NCBI GenBank assembly: GCA_965248855.1 | Contig: CBDFKQ010000010.1 | Location: 248,001 to 312,000, forward strand | Source: CBDFKQ01 sp965248855 | Lineage (GTDB): Bacteria > Bacteroidota > Bacteroidia > Cytophagales > 172606-1 | Reading direction: 5' to 3' | DNA length: 64,000 nt | Shown: in pieces, positions 55,161 to 63,891 of the stretch | How the letters are laid out: each line of letters opens with the position of its first letter | Position numbering within the stretch: position 1 is the stretch's first letter | Program-made: the position numbers and the translations under genes | The notes under the pieces: generated by a model | Database searches by the model: none | What the model was told of the DNA's origin: nothing | The model's input: only the letters and a program-made list of their open reading frames with translations

Positions 55161-55943
55161 TTATTTACGGCTACCAAAAAATAAAGTTAGGTAGGCTGAT
55201 GTGAAAACGTTTCTATTTGGGGCGCCATACATTATTGGAATTTCTTTTGGATAAGCTTCGATTAAAAAGCCAATATCAAAACCGGTTACACTGTTTTTAA
55301 ATGCACCAAATTCAAAGCTTAAACCCAACTTAGCATTCAATCCCATTTTTAAATTCATTTCACCAAACCCCTGAAAACCTGAGGAGCCAACTATTTGTGA
55401 TGGATTTAATTTATTTGAAATAACATCGGCAAACTTAATAGCCTGTATATTTTGATTTGTACCTGAATAATCATATTGAATATAATATGGCTTTAATAAC
55501 CCAATGGAAAGACCTCCTGCCATAATAGCGTCAATCCTTACTCCCTGATCGGGTGCCTTGCGAAATAATAAAAATTCTCGACCGTATTGCGGGCGGATCA
55601 CATATAAATTATTTAATTTATATTGAATATATGAACTTGTGTTATAACCTTGTGAATTAGCGCTCGACGACGAAACACGGCTCTCTTTAGGATTTTTTAC
55701 ATTTACAATCTCTACAAAAAACAAATGTGACCAATGGTTATCGATGTTTTTTGCATATTTTAATACTATACCGCCCGGCAAGCCTGAATTTGTATTGATG
55801 GTTATCCCATATGTAAATTCCGTTGAAAAACTGTCTTCATCTTCTGTTTGTGCTTGTACAGAAAATCCTAAAAACAAAAAGAAAAAGGATAGCAATAAAA
55901 AAAATATCTTATTTCTTATTTCTTTAAAAGATGTATTCAGCAT
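55161..55943 (-). CDS. Predicted outer-membrane beta-barrel protein
   Basis: The 260-residue protein has a signal peptide (about 14-31, ending SVQAQ). The mature part is made of amphipathic strands (EFTYGITINTNSGLPGGIVLKYAKN, YIRPQYGREFLLF) and ends in a typical aromatic barrel C-terminus (TSAYLTLFFGSRK). No enzymatic motif is visible. It lies 14 nt after ytxJ and 84 nt before lipA on the same strand. The outer-membrane location is well supported, the role unknown. Confidence 0.75.
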   Translation of the reverse strand: MLNTSFKEIRNKIFFLLLSFFFLFLGFSVQAQTEDEDSFSTEFTYGITINTNSGLPGGIVLKYAKNIDNHWSHLFFVEIVNVKNPKESRVSSSSANSQGYNTSSYIQYKLNNLYVIRPQYGREFLLFRKAPDQGVRIDAIMAGGLSIGLLKPYYIQYDYSGTNQNIQAIKFADVISNKLNPSQIVGSSGFQGFGEMNLKMGLNAKLGLSFEFGAFKNSVTGFDIGFLIEAYPKEIPIMYGAPNRNVFTSAYLTLFFGSRK

Positions 55944-55957
55944 AAAACAGTTTTTAA

Positions 55958-56293
55958 TTAAGCAAGGTGAGCTTTTTGTAAAATATCGGAATAATTAATA
56001 TCTAAATGAGATGTATTATAAACACATTTTCCCTGATCGATTAATAATACTTGAGGGGATTGATGTTCAATTCCAAATTCTTTGGCAATTTGAGAAGAAA
56101 TATTTCTATAAGAAATTAAATCCAGAAAATATGGTTTTACTTCATTTGTTTTCCACGCCCTTTCTAAGCGGTTTAATGAAGCACTGCTTATTGAGCAACG
56201 GGTACTATGTTTAAAAATCAAAACAGGTATTTCGATTGATATTTTCTTTATTTCTTCTACCTGATTTTCATTTTCCAAATTAATCCATTCCAT
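55958..56293 (-). CDS. YtxJ-like bacillithiol/thioredoxin-fold protein
   Basis: The 111-residue protein has the YtxJ pattern: PVLIFKHSTRCSISSASLNRLE, with a single active-site cysteine, then FGIEHQSPQVLLIDQGKCVYN containing the cis-proline of the thioredoxin fold. The family is linked to bacillithiol redox control. It is followed 14 nt later by the outer-membrane protein gene. Confidence 0.87.
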   Translation of the reverse strand: MEWINLENENQVEEIKKISIEIPVLIFKHSTRCSISSASLNRLERAWKTNEVKPYFLDLISYRNISSQIAKEFGIEHQSPQVLLIDQGKCVYNTSHLDINYSDILQKAHLA

Positions 56294-56363
56294 AATTAAA
56301 AATGTTAACTGAGTTTAAATATTTTTTCTTATTAACATTTAAACCTTTATTTTCATTCAAATT

Positions 56364-57533
56364 TTATTTATTATTTGGATCAGGGCTTACCACCTCATCT
56401 TTTACCGGCTTGGTTTCTTGTTTACCGGGTTCAATTTTATTTTTGCCGGGCCCTCTGTTCTTTTTCTTAAATAATCTTTTAAAGAAACCTCTTTTTACAG
56501 GTTGTTCGGTCATTTCGGTTCCATCAGCATTTCGTGGTTTTACCCATATTTCACTTTCCCTCGAATCATAAGTTGGTCCTGCCACTTCTGATTTTTTGGT
56601 AAAAACTGATAATGGGAAAGGTTGTTTTTTAGTTTTTAATCTTTCTCCTCTATAAATACTCATTTTATAGTTTTTTATTTCCATCAAACTTCTTTTGTAC
56701 TCTCTGGTATAAACTTTATTTCCCATAAAAGTACTCATATGATAATTTTTAACTTCCATTAATCCTCTCCTGTAATCTCGTGTTAAAACTTTATTACCAA
56801 TAAATTTACTCATTTGATAATTTTTAATTTCCATCAGCCCTCGCTTATAATCTCGTGTTAAAACTTTATTACCAATAAATTTACTCATTTGGTAATTTTT
56901 AATTTCCATCAATCCCCGTTTATAATCTCGAGATAAAACCTTATTACCGATAAATATACTCATTTGGTAATTTTTAATTTCCATCAATCCCCGTTTATAA
57001 TCTCGAGTTAAAACCTTGCTTCCTGTATAATTACTCATCTGAATGTTTTTCTTTTCCATCAGACTCTTCTTATATTCTTTACTTAAAACTTTATTACCCA
57101 AGTATCCACTCATACTTAAGCTTTTAATTTCCATCAACTGCTTTTTGTATTCTTTTGAGAAAATTTTATTTCCTAAAAACTTAGACATGTTTAATTGATT
57201 GGCCGAGCTTGGGCCATTAATTAAATCAGTACCTTTATATTTTGCCATATCCCTTTGAAGCTTATCGGGATTAACAGGTAATGAAACAGGGGGTTCGCCT
57301 CTAAAATCGGATGTGGGATTGGTTTGATTAGGCGGTAATACTTTTTGATTACCAATTGAGGAACCGTTTTTATGATCTTTCTTTCTTATCGCTTTCTTCG
57401 ATTTTTTCTTTATTGCCCCGGCCTGATTTTTAATTCTTAAATCCTGAGCTTGCTGTGCGAAGCTGTTTATAGAACTCGATAGGATAACAACCGTTAAAAA
57501 AAGTAATAATAAAAATGGCTTTAAAATTCGCAT
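56364..57533 (-). CDS. Secreted protein with seven exact-length 25-residue tandem repeats
   Basis: The 389-residue protein has a signal peptide (about 5-25, ending NSFAQ), a basic linker, then a repeat of the form MSKFIGNKVLTRDYKRGLMEIKNYQ (split here by description: MSKFIGNKVL, then TRDYKRGLMEI, then KNYQ). Seven full units and one partial occupy about residues 115-300, encoded by 56664-57188 with an exact 75-bp period. The C-terminus is Lys/Pro-rich. I know no family for this. It lies 39 nt after a small lipoprotein gene, and upstream is a TPR-CHAT gene on the same strand. A surface or matrix structural role, or partner or substrate of the CHAT protein, is speculation. Confidence 0.8.
   Translation of the reverse strand: MRILKPFLLLLFLTVVILSSSINSFAQQAQDLRIKNQAGAIKKKSKKAIRKKDHKNGSSIGNQKVLPPNQTNPTSDFRGEPPVSLPVNPDKLQRDMAKYKGTDLINGPSSANQLNMSKFLGNKIFSKEYKKQLMEIKSLSMSGYLGNKVLSKEYKKSLMEKKNIQMSNYTGSKVLTRDYKRGLMEIKNYQMSIFIGNKVLSRDYKRGLMEIKNYQMSKFIGNKVLTRDYKRGLMEIKNYQMSKFIGNKVLTRDYRRGLMEVKNYHMSTFMGNKVYTREYKRSLMEIKNYKMSIYRGERLKTKKQPFPLSVFTKKSEVAGPTYDSRESEIWVKPRNADGTEMTEQPVKRGFFKRLFKKKNRGPGKNKIEPGKQETKPVKDEVVSPDPNNK
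56664..57188 (-). repeat. Seven 75-bp tandem repeats within the 25-residue-repeat gene
   Basis: Start codon-like ATG of unit 1 at 57186-57188 and of the partial eighth unit at 56661-56663; the distance is 525 bp, exactly 7 x 75. Units 4-6 are the most alike, and outer units more divergent. Confidence 0.9.
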
Positions 57534-57572
57534 GTATCTTTTATACTCTTGTTTTTAAACGGGTTACTGATT

Positions 57573-57938
57573 TTAATTATGTTTTTCCGGATCGAAAGGT
57601 TTTCGTTTTGGTTTATAACCCGCCCTGGGGTCTTGATTTTTTTTGTTGGATTTTTGTTTTCGTTTATCAATTAATCCGTTTTCGTTTCTAGGAACTACAG
57701 TCATTTGAACGCCTACTGAATCTCCGTTAGGTGTAACTACTACTCCTTCTTTCGAAAGTACATCTTTTTTCTTTTTTTTCTTTTTATCAGTACCGCTGTT
57801 CCAAAATTTAAAATAAGCAGGGCAATTTTGTTTCTTTGGTTTAAATAAAATACTTTCAATCATTACACAACTATTCAACGATAACAATAATACAAGGGTT
57901 ATAACAGAATACTTAAAAAAATTTTGTACAGGGATCAT
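57573..57938 (-). CDS. Small predicted lipoprotein, 121 residues
   Basis: The signal region (VITLVLLLSLNSC) ends in a lipobox cysteine at about residue 24. The mature protein is small, very basic and low in complexity (DKKKKKKKDVL, KRKQKSNKKNQ, KPKRKPFDPEKHN), with a middle VVVTPNGDSVGVQMTVVPRNENG segment. No family was recognised. It is 39 nt upstream of the repeat protein gene and 134 nt downstream of the TPR-CHAT gene, so all three may be cotranscribed. Confidence 0.65.
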   Translation of the reverse strand: MIPVQNFFKYSVITLVLLLSLNSCVMIESILFKPKKQNCPAYFKFWNSGTDKKKKKKKDVLSKEGVVVTPNGDSVGVQMTVVPRNENGLIDKRKQKSNKKNQDPRAGYKPKRKPFDPEKHN

Positions 57939-58072
57939 CCTTGTTTATCTCGGTTTTGTTCTTGATTTGAAAAAATATCAAATCAAATACTTTGTTTTTC
58001 TGAATCTTTAAAAATAAACAGAATCATTATTACACAATCAGTTTTTATAACAGCCTTTTTTATTAATTTATT

Positions 58073-60796
58073 TTATTTCCCAATTAAAATAAATGGGGCC
58101 CAATAATATGGTTTAGAATAATTTTCACTATTAATCATATTTATTTTAGCCATTTTTAAGGCCTCGCTAAAATTATTTGAAAAATTATTTTGCAAATATG
58201 ATGAATAAAAGTCTTTCATTAGTCTTGAAGTTGAATAATCATTTACACTCCAAAAAGAAACTAAAACGTTTCTCCCGCCTGCAAAAGACCACGCTCTTGA
58301 CAATCCAATTAAACCTTCTCCTTTAAAAATCTTTCCTAAAGCTGTTTTACAAGCCGACAAGGTAACCAAATCTGCATTTATCTCCAAATTGTAGATTTCA
58401 CCTGCAAATAAACTTGAAGAACCATCAGAAAAATTACTGCCTGAAAAATATATTTGAGATAAATCCGGGTTGTCTTCATTAACTACACCATGTGTAGCAA
58501 AGTGTAATAAGTTATATTTTTTTAGGTTTTTAGATTCGAGCAAATCTTTTTTGGCAAAAGTGTTAATGGCTACATCGGCTTTTCCTTTATTTTTTATAAC
58601 CATTTCTGCAATTTTCTCAACTTCATCTTTCGACGCCGGTAAGGGATCTAAATTATTAAAATTAACAGGTGCAACAGCCAGTAGCTTTGTTTGTTCTATT
58701 TTGTCGGCATGTTTTAAATTTTTTTGAAAGATTAATGTAGCCGAATAATCATAACTAATTGCATACTTACGTATTAAATAAGGAAGATGATTGTATGTGT
58801 GAGGTTTCTTTTTGTTAATAAGAACTTCGAATGGTAAAAGACCAAGTCTTCCATCAGGTATAATAATCAAATTTTGTATGCTTTTTTTAATAGAATTTGC
58901 AAAAAGCAATTTATATAATTGATAAGAGGTAGAAGTAAAAATTTCTTTTGAATCTGCTTTAATTGAATTATTTAAACCGGAAACATACCTTTCCATGTTT
59001 TTGTTTTTTTCAACATCAAAAACTTTAAATTCATTTTTAGTTAAATAAAAAATGTAAATCCTTTTATTAATGTCTGCAGTGAAATAACTTATCAATGCCG
59101 TTTTATCATCAAGCACTTTTTGTAAACTTGGTACATTTGTTACATCAATATCGAATTTTAAGGTATAATATTGAGGGAAATCTATTTCCAGTTTTTTTAT
59201 AAAAGCATCAAAATCTCTATTTAAGGAGAAAATTTTATTTCTATAATCCTCCTCTGTCTTCTTGTTTTCTGAATCGGTTATTTTTTGTTCATAAAAAGAA
59301 ATATCTGTTTTCAATTGTTTTTCTTTTAAAAGAAGAGAATCGGGTATGTTGGCAAATTTTTTTGCTTTAACATCTGATATAGATTCCAACATTACTGCAG
59401 CTTTGCTTTTCTCTGAAAAATAAAATGCTTGTTTAAAATATTTATCCTTACTAACAGATACATCGGCCAAAAGCATACTTATTCGAATCCCTTCCTCATA
59501 TACTTCAGCAGCAATTGTACCTAATGCCAGTTTATCGCGTTTATTAATAGTAATTTTTCTGATTAGATTTATTAAAGTATCACAAGATTTTAGAGTTGAT
59601 AAACTTAATTGCAATTCTTGTTTTTTTAATGTTTTCAAACTATATCGTTCTTCAAGCGTTCTGGCCTTGCCAAGTAAGGAATTTAACATAACCATTGCTT
59701 TATAATATTTCTGAGCATTTGGGTTTTGATAAATATTAACGCTATTAAAGGTGGTGTGATTGGCACATAATGCAAGTTGAAAACTGATTAATGCTTCAGT
59801 AAATTTTTTTTGCTTTTGATAAAGATTCCCTATAAAATTTTCTGTTGCTGCTACTTGAAAATGTTTTTCACCATAATTTTGTTTATAAATATCTAATGCC
59901 TTTTGTTGGTATTTCATAGCCTCGCCCGGCAAACCTTCTTCTTCATATACCCTTCCAATACTACTATATACAAAGGCAATATTGGGGTGATTTTCTTTGT
60001 AAATCGTTTTACGGATATTTAAAACCTTGTTAAGGTTTGTCAATGCATTTTCATATTCTTTTCTTGCCAAATAAATAAACGCTATATTATTATAAACATT
60101 AGCGATTTTTGGGTTATTTTCACTATAAATCTTCGTATAAACATCAAGTGCCGATAAAAAATATTTAATCGCCTCATCTGTATTACTATCCGAAAAGATT
60201 AAGCCTATATTATTATAGCTGTCAGCAGCTTGCTCCGATTTATACCCAAATAATTTTTGTCTTATATTTAAAGCCTTGTTGTTGTATTCAAGGGCCATAT
60301 CCTTATCACCTTTATTGTAATAAAGCAAGCCAAGATTCGAAAAGCATTTTGCACTTCGTGAATTTATTTCAGGTAACAACGATTCATAAATTTTTAAAGA
60401 TACTTGAAACTTATCCATTGCAAAATCATCCCTGCCTTTATTTAGGTAAATAAACCCTAACATATTATATAAATCACCCTGCTCAATAATTTCCGTTTTA
60501 TATTTTGTTTTAGAAAATTCTAAGGCATCTTCAGTAATTTTTTGCGCCTTGTCAAAATTTCCCAATAGTGAATAATTTTCAGCTATCATTTGTTGAGAGC
60601 TCAAATAATTATTCCATTTAGAGCTTTGATAATAAATGTTGGATAGACTTGTGAATTTATTCACTGAATTAACATATTCACCATTTTTCAATAATTGCTC
60701 TGCAATTGCAAATTCTCTACCTGCTGAGGCAGTATTAATTTGTGCGAAAGATTTAATCGTTATGAAAAAAATAAAGAAGTAAAAATGTTTTGACAT
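58073..60796 (-). CDS. TPR-repeat CHAT-domain (caspase-like) protein
   Basis: The 907-residue protein has a signal-like N-terminus (FYFFIFFITIKSFAQ) and about seven or eight tetratricopeptide repeats over about residues 45-345 (YNNIGLIFSDSNTDEAIKYF, VYNNIAFIYLARKEYENAL). A linker of long helices follows (about 370-560), then a C-terminal CHAT domain (about 600-907). The expected catalytic pair is present: histidine in NLLHFATHGVVNE and cysteine in LVTLSACKTALG, followed by AWSFAGGRNVLVSFW and WAPFILIG. CHAT proteins are caspase/separase-like peptidases, often regulatory. The signal peptide suggests action outside the cytoplasm. Its two downstream neighbours are a basic lipoprotein and the 25-residue-repeat protein. 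Confidence 0.92.
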   Translation of the reverse strand: MSKHFYFFIFFITIKSFAQINTASAGREFAIAEQLLKNGEYVNSVNKFTSLSNIYYQSSKWNNYLSSQQMIAENYSLLGNFDKAQKITEDALEFSKTKYKTEIIEQGDLYNMLGFIYLNKGRDDFAMDKFQVSLKIYESLLPEINSRSAKCFSNLGLLYYNKGDKDMALEYNNKALNIRQKLFGYKSEQAADSYNNIGLIFSDSNTDEAIKYFLSALDVYTKIYSENNPKIANVYNNIAFIYLARKEYENALTNLNKVLNIRKTIYKENHPNIAFVYSSIGRVYEEEGLPGEAMKYQQKALDIYKQNYGEKHFQVAATENFIGNLYQKQKKFTEALISFQLALCANHTTFNSVNIYQNPNAQKYYKAMVMLNSLLGKARTLEERYSLKTLKKQELQLSLSTLKSCDTLINLIRKITINKRDKLALGTIAAEVYEEGIRISMLLADVSVSKDKYFKQAFYFSEKSKAAVMLESISDVKAKKFANIPDSLLLKEKQLKTDISFYEQKITDSENKKTEEDYRNKIFSLNRDFDAFIKKLEIDFPQYYTLKFDIDVTNVPSLQKVLDDKTALISYFTADINKRIYIFYLTKNEFKVFDVEKNKNMERYVSGLNNSIKADSKEIFTSTSYQLYKLLFANSIKKSIQNLIIIPDGRLGLLPFEVLINKKKPHTYNHLPYLIRKYAISYDYSATLIFQKNLKHADKIEQTKLLAVAPVNFNNLDPLPASKDEVEKIAEMVIKNKGKADVAINTFAKKDLLESKNLKKYNLLHFATHGVVNEDNPDLSQIYFSGSNFSDGSSSLFAGEIYNLEINADLVTLSACKTALGKIFKGEGLIGLSRAWSFAGGRNVLVSFWSVNDYSTSRLMKDFYSSYLQNNFSNNFSEALKMAKINMINSENYSKPYYWAPFILIGK

Positions 60797-61057
60797 GAAA
60801 ACGATTTCTTTAAAAATAGGATTAAAGTTTTTAAAGTATGTAAAAGATATTCTTCACAGCTTAATGTAAGTAAAAGAGCAACACGGTAAAAAATAGTTTA
60901 TCATAATAAACAAAATTTAAAATTAATTATTTAAAAGTATTTTCCATTAAAAATTAATTTTATAAAAGCAATTGACTTAAAATAAAAACAAAAAAATATT
61001 TTGATGTTTTATTCATAATTTACAAAAAATTATATTTTATCAAAATATTTTATAAAT

Positions 61058-61828
61058 ATGAAAAAATCAATTTTATTATTTTCAGTTTTCGCCTTATTAT
61101 TTTTTTCCTTCAGATGCATAAAACATATTGCTCTCAAAGATTCCAAATATTATGAAATGCGTACTTATTATGCTGAAGAAGGAAAACTGGAAGATCTTTT
61201 AAATAGGTTTAGAAATCATACCATGAGCATATTTAAAAAACATGGTATGACAAGTATTGGATATTGGTTACCAATAGATAACAAAGAAAATAAATTGGTG
61301 TATGTGCTCTCCTACCCAAGTAAAGAAAGCCGTGAAAAATCATGGAAAGATTTTTCTAATGATTCTGAATGGAAGAAAGTTGCTTCCGAATCAGAAAAAA
61401 ATGGTAAGCTGGTTGCAAAGGTTGAAAATGTTTTTTTAAAGACAACCGATTTTTCACCTTCAAAAATTTCCCAAAAAGCCTCTGAAAAAAGAGTTTTTGA
61501 ATTACGAACCTATAAAACAACCTCCGGGCATTTGCCCAATTTACTGTCGCGCTTCCGCGATCATACCTGTAAATTATTTGAAAAGCATGAAATGACAAAT
61601 CTTTGGTATTGGACTCCAATAGAAAAAGAACAAGGCGCCGATAATACTCTTATTTATATTTTAGCACATAAAAGTAAAGAAGGGGGGTTGGAATCGTTTA
61701 AAAGTTTTAGAGCAGATCCTATATGGACAAAAGTGAAGGAAGAATCTGAAAAAGTTGCCGGAGGCTCACTAACTGAAAGCGTAAAATCGGAATACATGAA
61801 TGCAACTGATTTTTCACCTGTACAATAA
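61058..61828 (+). CDS. NIPSNAP family protein (two domains)
   Basis: The 256-residue protein has a hydrophobic signal (about 4-18, possibly a lipoprotein signal at FSFRC) and two tandem NIPSNAP alpha+beta domains. The first (about 30-125) begins YYEMRTYYAEEGKLEDLL and HTMSIFKKHGMTSIGYW. The second (about 145-250) begins VFELRTYKTTSGHLPNLLSRF and HTCKLFEKHEMTNLWYW. Both end with a KVENVFLKTTDFSPS- or SVKSEYMNATDFSPV-type tail. NIPSNAP domains form dimeric ferredoxin-like folds; substrate unknown. Confidence 0.9.
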   Translation: MKKSILLFSVFALLFFSFRCIKHIALKDSKYYEMRTYYAEEGKLEDLLNRFRNHTMSIFKKHGMTSIGYWLPIDNKENKLVYVLSYPSKESREKSWKDFSNDSEWKKVASESEKNGKLVAKVENVFLKTTDFSPSKISQKASEKRVFELRTYKTTSGHLPNLLSRFRDHTCKLFEKHEMTNLWYWTPIEKEQGADNTLIYILAHKSKEGGLESFKSFRADPIWTKVKEESEKVAGGSLTESVKSEYMNATDFSPVQ

Positions 61829-61856
61829 AGAATAAATCCTGATATAATTCCTTTAG

Positions 61857-61892
61857 AGAGAGGGGTAATGTTTTTTAAGGACATTACCTCTT
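61857..61892 (+). terminator. Terminator-like hairpin after NIPSNAP gene
   Basis: GGTAATGT (61864-61871) pairs with ACATTACC (61881-61888), extended by an AGAG/TCTT flank with a bulge. It is 28 nt past the stop. The T-rich loop is present, but no T-run follows. Confidence 0.6.
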
Positions 61893-62070
61893 AATAGGCT
61901 TAAGTCAATAATAATTATTTTTGTAGCTGTTCAATACAAACTTTCCGGCAATTCAGTGCTTATTACTGCTTTACGTTCCAACCCATTTGTTCGTTGTCAC
62001 AAATAAATGATTACCACTTATTCACCGAGTCAAAAAAAATAAAATCAATTACAATAATAAAATTATAATT

Positions 62071-62098
62071 ATCGGTTTATCAATATCGATATATTCAT
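62071..62098. repeat. Inverted copy of the 9305-9332 element
   Basis: The exact 28-nt reverse complement of 9305-9332, core ATCGGTTTATCAATATCG. It is flanked by further similarity to the 9340-9395 region. Confidence 0.75.
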
Positions 62099-62431
62099 AA
62101 TTTAAATAATGTTTGAATTAAATTCATTCATTCCGCTAACAATGTAATAAACCAATGGAGAAAAGATAATTTGTCCGCGAATCAAATTTCTGTAACGTCT
62201 TTTAAGTATTGAAAATTATTTTTTAAAAGAGCCGGTTTAAATGAGTAAGTTTATAGGAATAACTTCTTTCTCCTACATAGATAAATATTTTTTTAACGGA
62301 AGCGCATAAATTTAATTTTAATATATACCCGGATTATAAGAAATAACGCGTTTTAATTCATAAAATCTTGTTTATCAATTAAAAGTATAAGAATTTTTCG
62401 GCTTTTATTTTTAAAATCCGAAATGAAGGCC

Positions 62432-62439
62432 TAGTTTTG
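62432..62439 (+). promoter_or_regulatory. Candidate -7 box of the HU gene
   Basis: TAGTTTTG matches TAnnTTTG, 55 nt upstream of the HU start. No clear -33 element is seen. Confidence 0.4.
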
Positions 62440-62494
62440 TAACTCTTTTTTTGAAAGCATTAAAATTTTATCAACAACTAAATTAATAAGTACA

Positions 62495-62803
62495 GTGACT
62501 AAAGCAGATATCATTGCAGAGATTGCGGAAAAAACAGGGATAGACAAAACTGATGTTCAAAATACCGTAGAAACATTTTTTACAGTGGTAAAAAGTTCAA
62601 TGGCAGATGGTGAAAACATATATGTCAGAGGGTTTGGAAGTTTTGTAAACAAAAAAAGGGCTAAGAAAGTAGCTCGTAATATTTCAAAAAATACAGCTAT
62701 TATTATTGATGAACATTTTGTACCAAGTTTTAAACCTGCCAAAGAATTTGTACAAAAAATTAAAGGGAGCAAAAAAATTCAAGAAACAGTTGCAGTAAAA
62801 TAA
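62495..62803 (+). CDS. HU/IHF-family DNA-binding protein
   Basis: The 102-residue protein is a typical Bacteroidota HU: TKADIIAEIAEKTGIDKTDVQNTVETFF, then the DNA-binding arm GFGSFVNKKRAKKVARNISKNTAIIIDEHFVPSFKPAKEF. It bends and packages the nucleoid. The gene starts with GTG at 62495, chosen because the family N-terminus (M-TKADII) fits exactly and no ATG lies nearby upstream in frame. Confidence 0.95.
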   Translation: MTKADIIAEIAEKTGIDKTDVQNTVETFFTVVKSSMADGENIYVRGFGSFVNKKRAKKVARNISKNTAIIIDEHFVPSFKPAKEFVQKIKGSKKIQETVAVK

Positions 62804-62841
62804 CTAATATTACATTTTTATTTTCGGTTTACCGGAGTTGC

Positions 62842-63684
62842 ATGCATAAATCATTAATTATCCTTACTATTGTATCAGTTGGCTTAATAATAACTTTGTT
62901 TTATTTGCCTAAAGGGATTGTGCGTGATGAAAATAAAAAGGTAGAATCGTTAACAAAATCTGCCAACAGGGATTTAAAAACTGAAGTTAAAACGTCTGAT
63001 ATTCATCAAAAAAATGCTTTTACAGAACAGCAAAGTGGAATTTATAAGCGTATGAGAAAGGAGTACGCAAATTCTTCTTCAAATGCCAATAAAATTATTT
63101 TTGCAGATTCAACAGCGCAATTTTTTTATACTTTAAACCGGCCCGACAGTTCCGCTGTTTATTACGAAAAAATTGCTCAACTGAATCCGGAATTTAAAAA
63201 TTGGAAAAAGGCAGGTGATGTGTATTATGAAGCCTTTCGCTTGGCGCTTGATTCTGACAAAGGCAATAAATACGGTGAAAAGGCAAGGATGTTTTATGAA
63301 TTGGTTTTAAAAGTGAAGCCCAGTGAGTTGAATGTAAAAAGCAATATGGCAATGACATATGTAACTACATCTACTCCAATGCAGGGAATTATTTTATTGA
63401 GGGAGGTGATTGCGCAAGACCCTGATAATGAATCGGCATTAATGAACCTTGGTTTACTTGCCATGCAATCCCGTCAGTATGAAAAAGCAACTGAAAGGTT
63501 TAAACAAATTATCTCTAAACATCCCGCGAACAATGAAGCTCGGTTGTATTTAGGTATAAGTTTTGTCGAGTCCGGTAAAAACGACGAAGCGTTAAAAGAA
63601 TTTAACTTTTTAAAGTTAAACGAAAAAGATCCTGTAATTTTACAATCCGTAAATCAGTATCTGCAGAAATTAAATCAAAAATAA
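62842..63684 (+). CDS. Membrane-anchored TPR protein
   Basis: The 280-residue protein begins with a transmembrane anchor (about residues 5-24, LIILTIVSVGLIITLFYLP). TPR-like helical repeats follow (about 95-270), including PDSSAVYYEKIAQLNPEFKNW, ESALMNLGLLAMQSRQYEKAT and EARLYLGISFVESGKNDEAL. It probably sits in the inner membrane facing the periplasm as a scaffold. It lies 38 nt after the HU gene and 60 nt before the tiny basic protein gene, all on one strand. Confidence 0.85.
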   Translation: MHKSLIILTIVSVGLIITLFYLPKGIVRDENKKVESLTKSANRDLKTEVKTSDIHQKNAFTEQQSGIYKRMRKEYANSSSNANKIIFADSTAQFFYTLNRPDSSAVYYEKIAQLNPEFKNWKKAGDVYYEAFRLALDSDKGNKYGEKARMFYELVLKVKPSELNVKSNMAMTYVTTSTPMQGIILLREVIAQDPDNESALMNLGLLAMQSRQYEKATERFKQIISKHPANNEARLYLGISFVESGKNDEALKEFNFLKLNEKDPVILQSVNQYLQKLNQK

Positions 63685-63744
63685 TCCTTTATAAGGTTAT
63701 TCTGATAATATTAAATTATTTGTTAAACTTAAAAAAATAAAACT

Positions 63745-63834
63745 ATGCCTTGCGGTAAAAAAAGAAAAAGACATAAAATGGCTACTCACAAACGTAAAAA
63801 ACGCCTTAGAAAAAACAGACATAAGAAAAAATAG
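63745..63834 (+). CDS. Tiny basic AURKAIP1/COX24 (DUF1713)-like protein, possible ribosomal protein
   Basis: A 29-residue frame from ATG 63745 to TAG at 63832-63834 starts MPCGKKRKRHKMATHKRKKR and is more than half Lys/Arg/His. The KKRKRHKMATHKRKKRLRKNRHKK pattern (read here in overlapping parts) is the conserved core of the AURKAIP1/COX24 family, whose mitochondrial members are small-subunit ribosomal proteins of the mS38 type. I infer a ribosome-associated role. It is too short for most gene callers and is followed by a hairpin (63862-63891). Confidence 0.8.
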   Translation: MPCGKKRKRHKMATHKRKKRLRKNRHKKK

Positions 63835-63861
63835 TTAATTTAATTCTAAAAATTAATACAG

Positions 63862-63891
63862 AAGCAATCTGCTTATTTTGGCAGGTTGCTT
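63862..63891 (+). terminator. Hairpin after the tiny basic protein gene
   Basis: AAGCAATCTGC (63862-63872) pairs with GCAGGTTGCTT (63881-63891), with one T-G pair and an 8-nt T-rich loop. It is 27 nt past the stop codon. Confidence 0.6.

Larger units (their letters stand above)
61829..62494. other. Long gene-free stretch before the HU gene
   Basis: About 665 AT-rich bases without a convincing gene. It holds a terminator hairpin after the NIPSNAP gene (61857-61892), a 28-bp exact reverse-complement copy of 9305-9332 (62071-62098), and then TTCATTCATTCCGCTAA, which resembles 9377-9393. A TAnnTTTG-type box precedes the HU gene. Confidence 0.6.

Noticed and set aside
56664..57188. CRISPR array
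   Set aside because: The 75-bp repeats are contiguous and in frame in a coding sequence, with no spacers.
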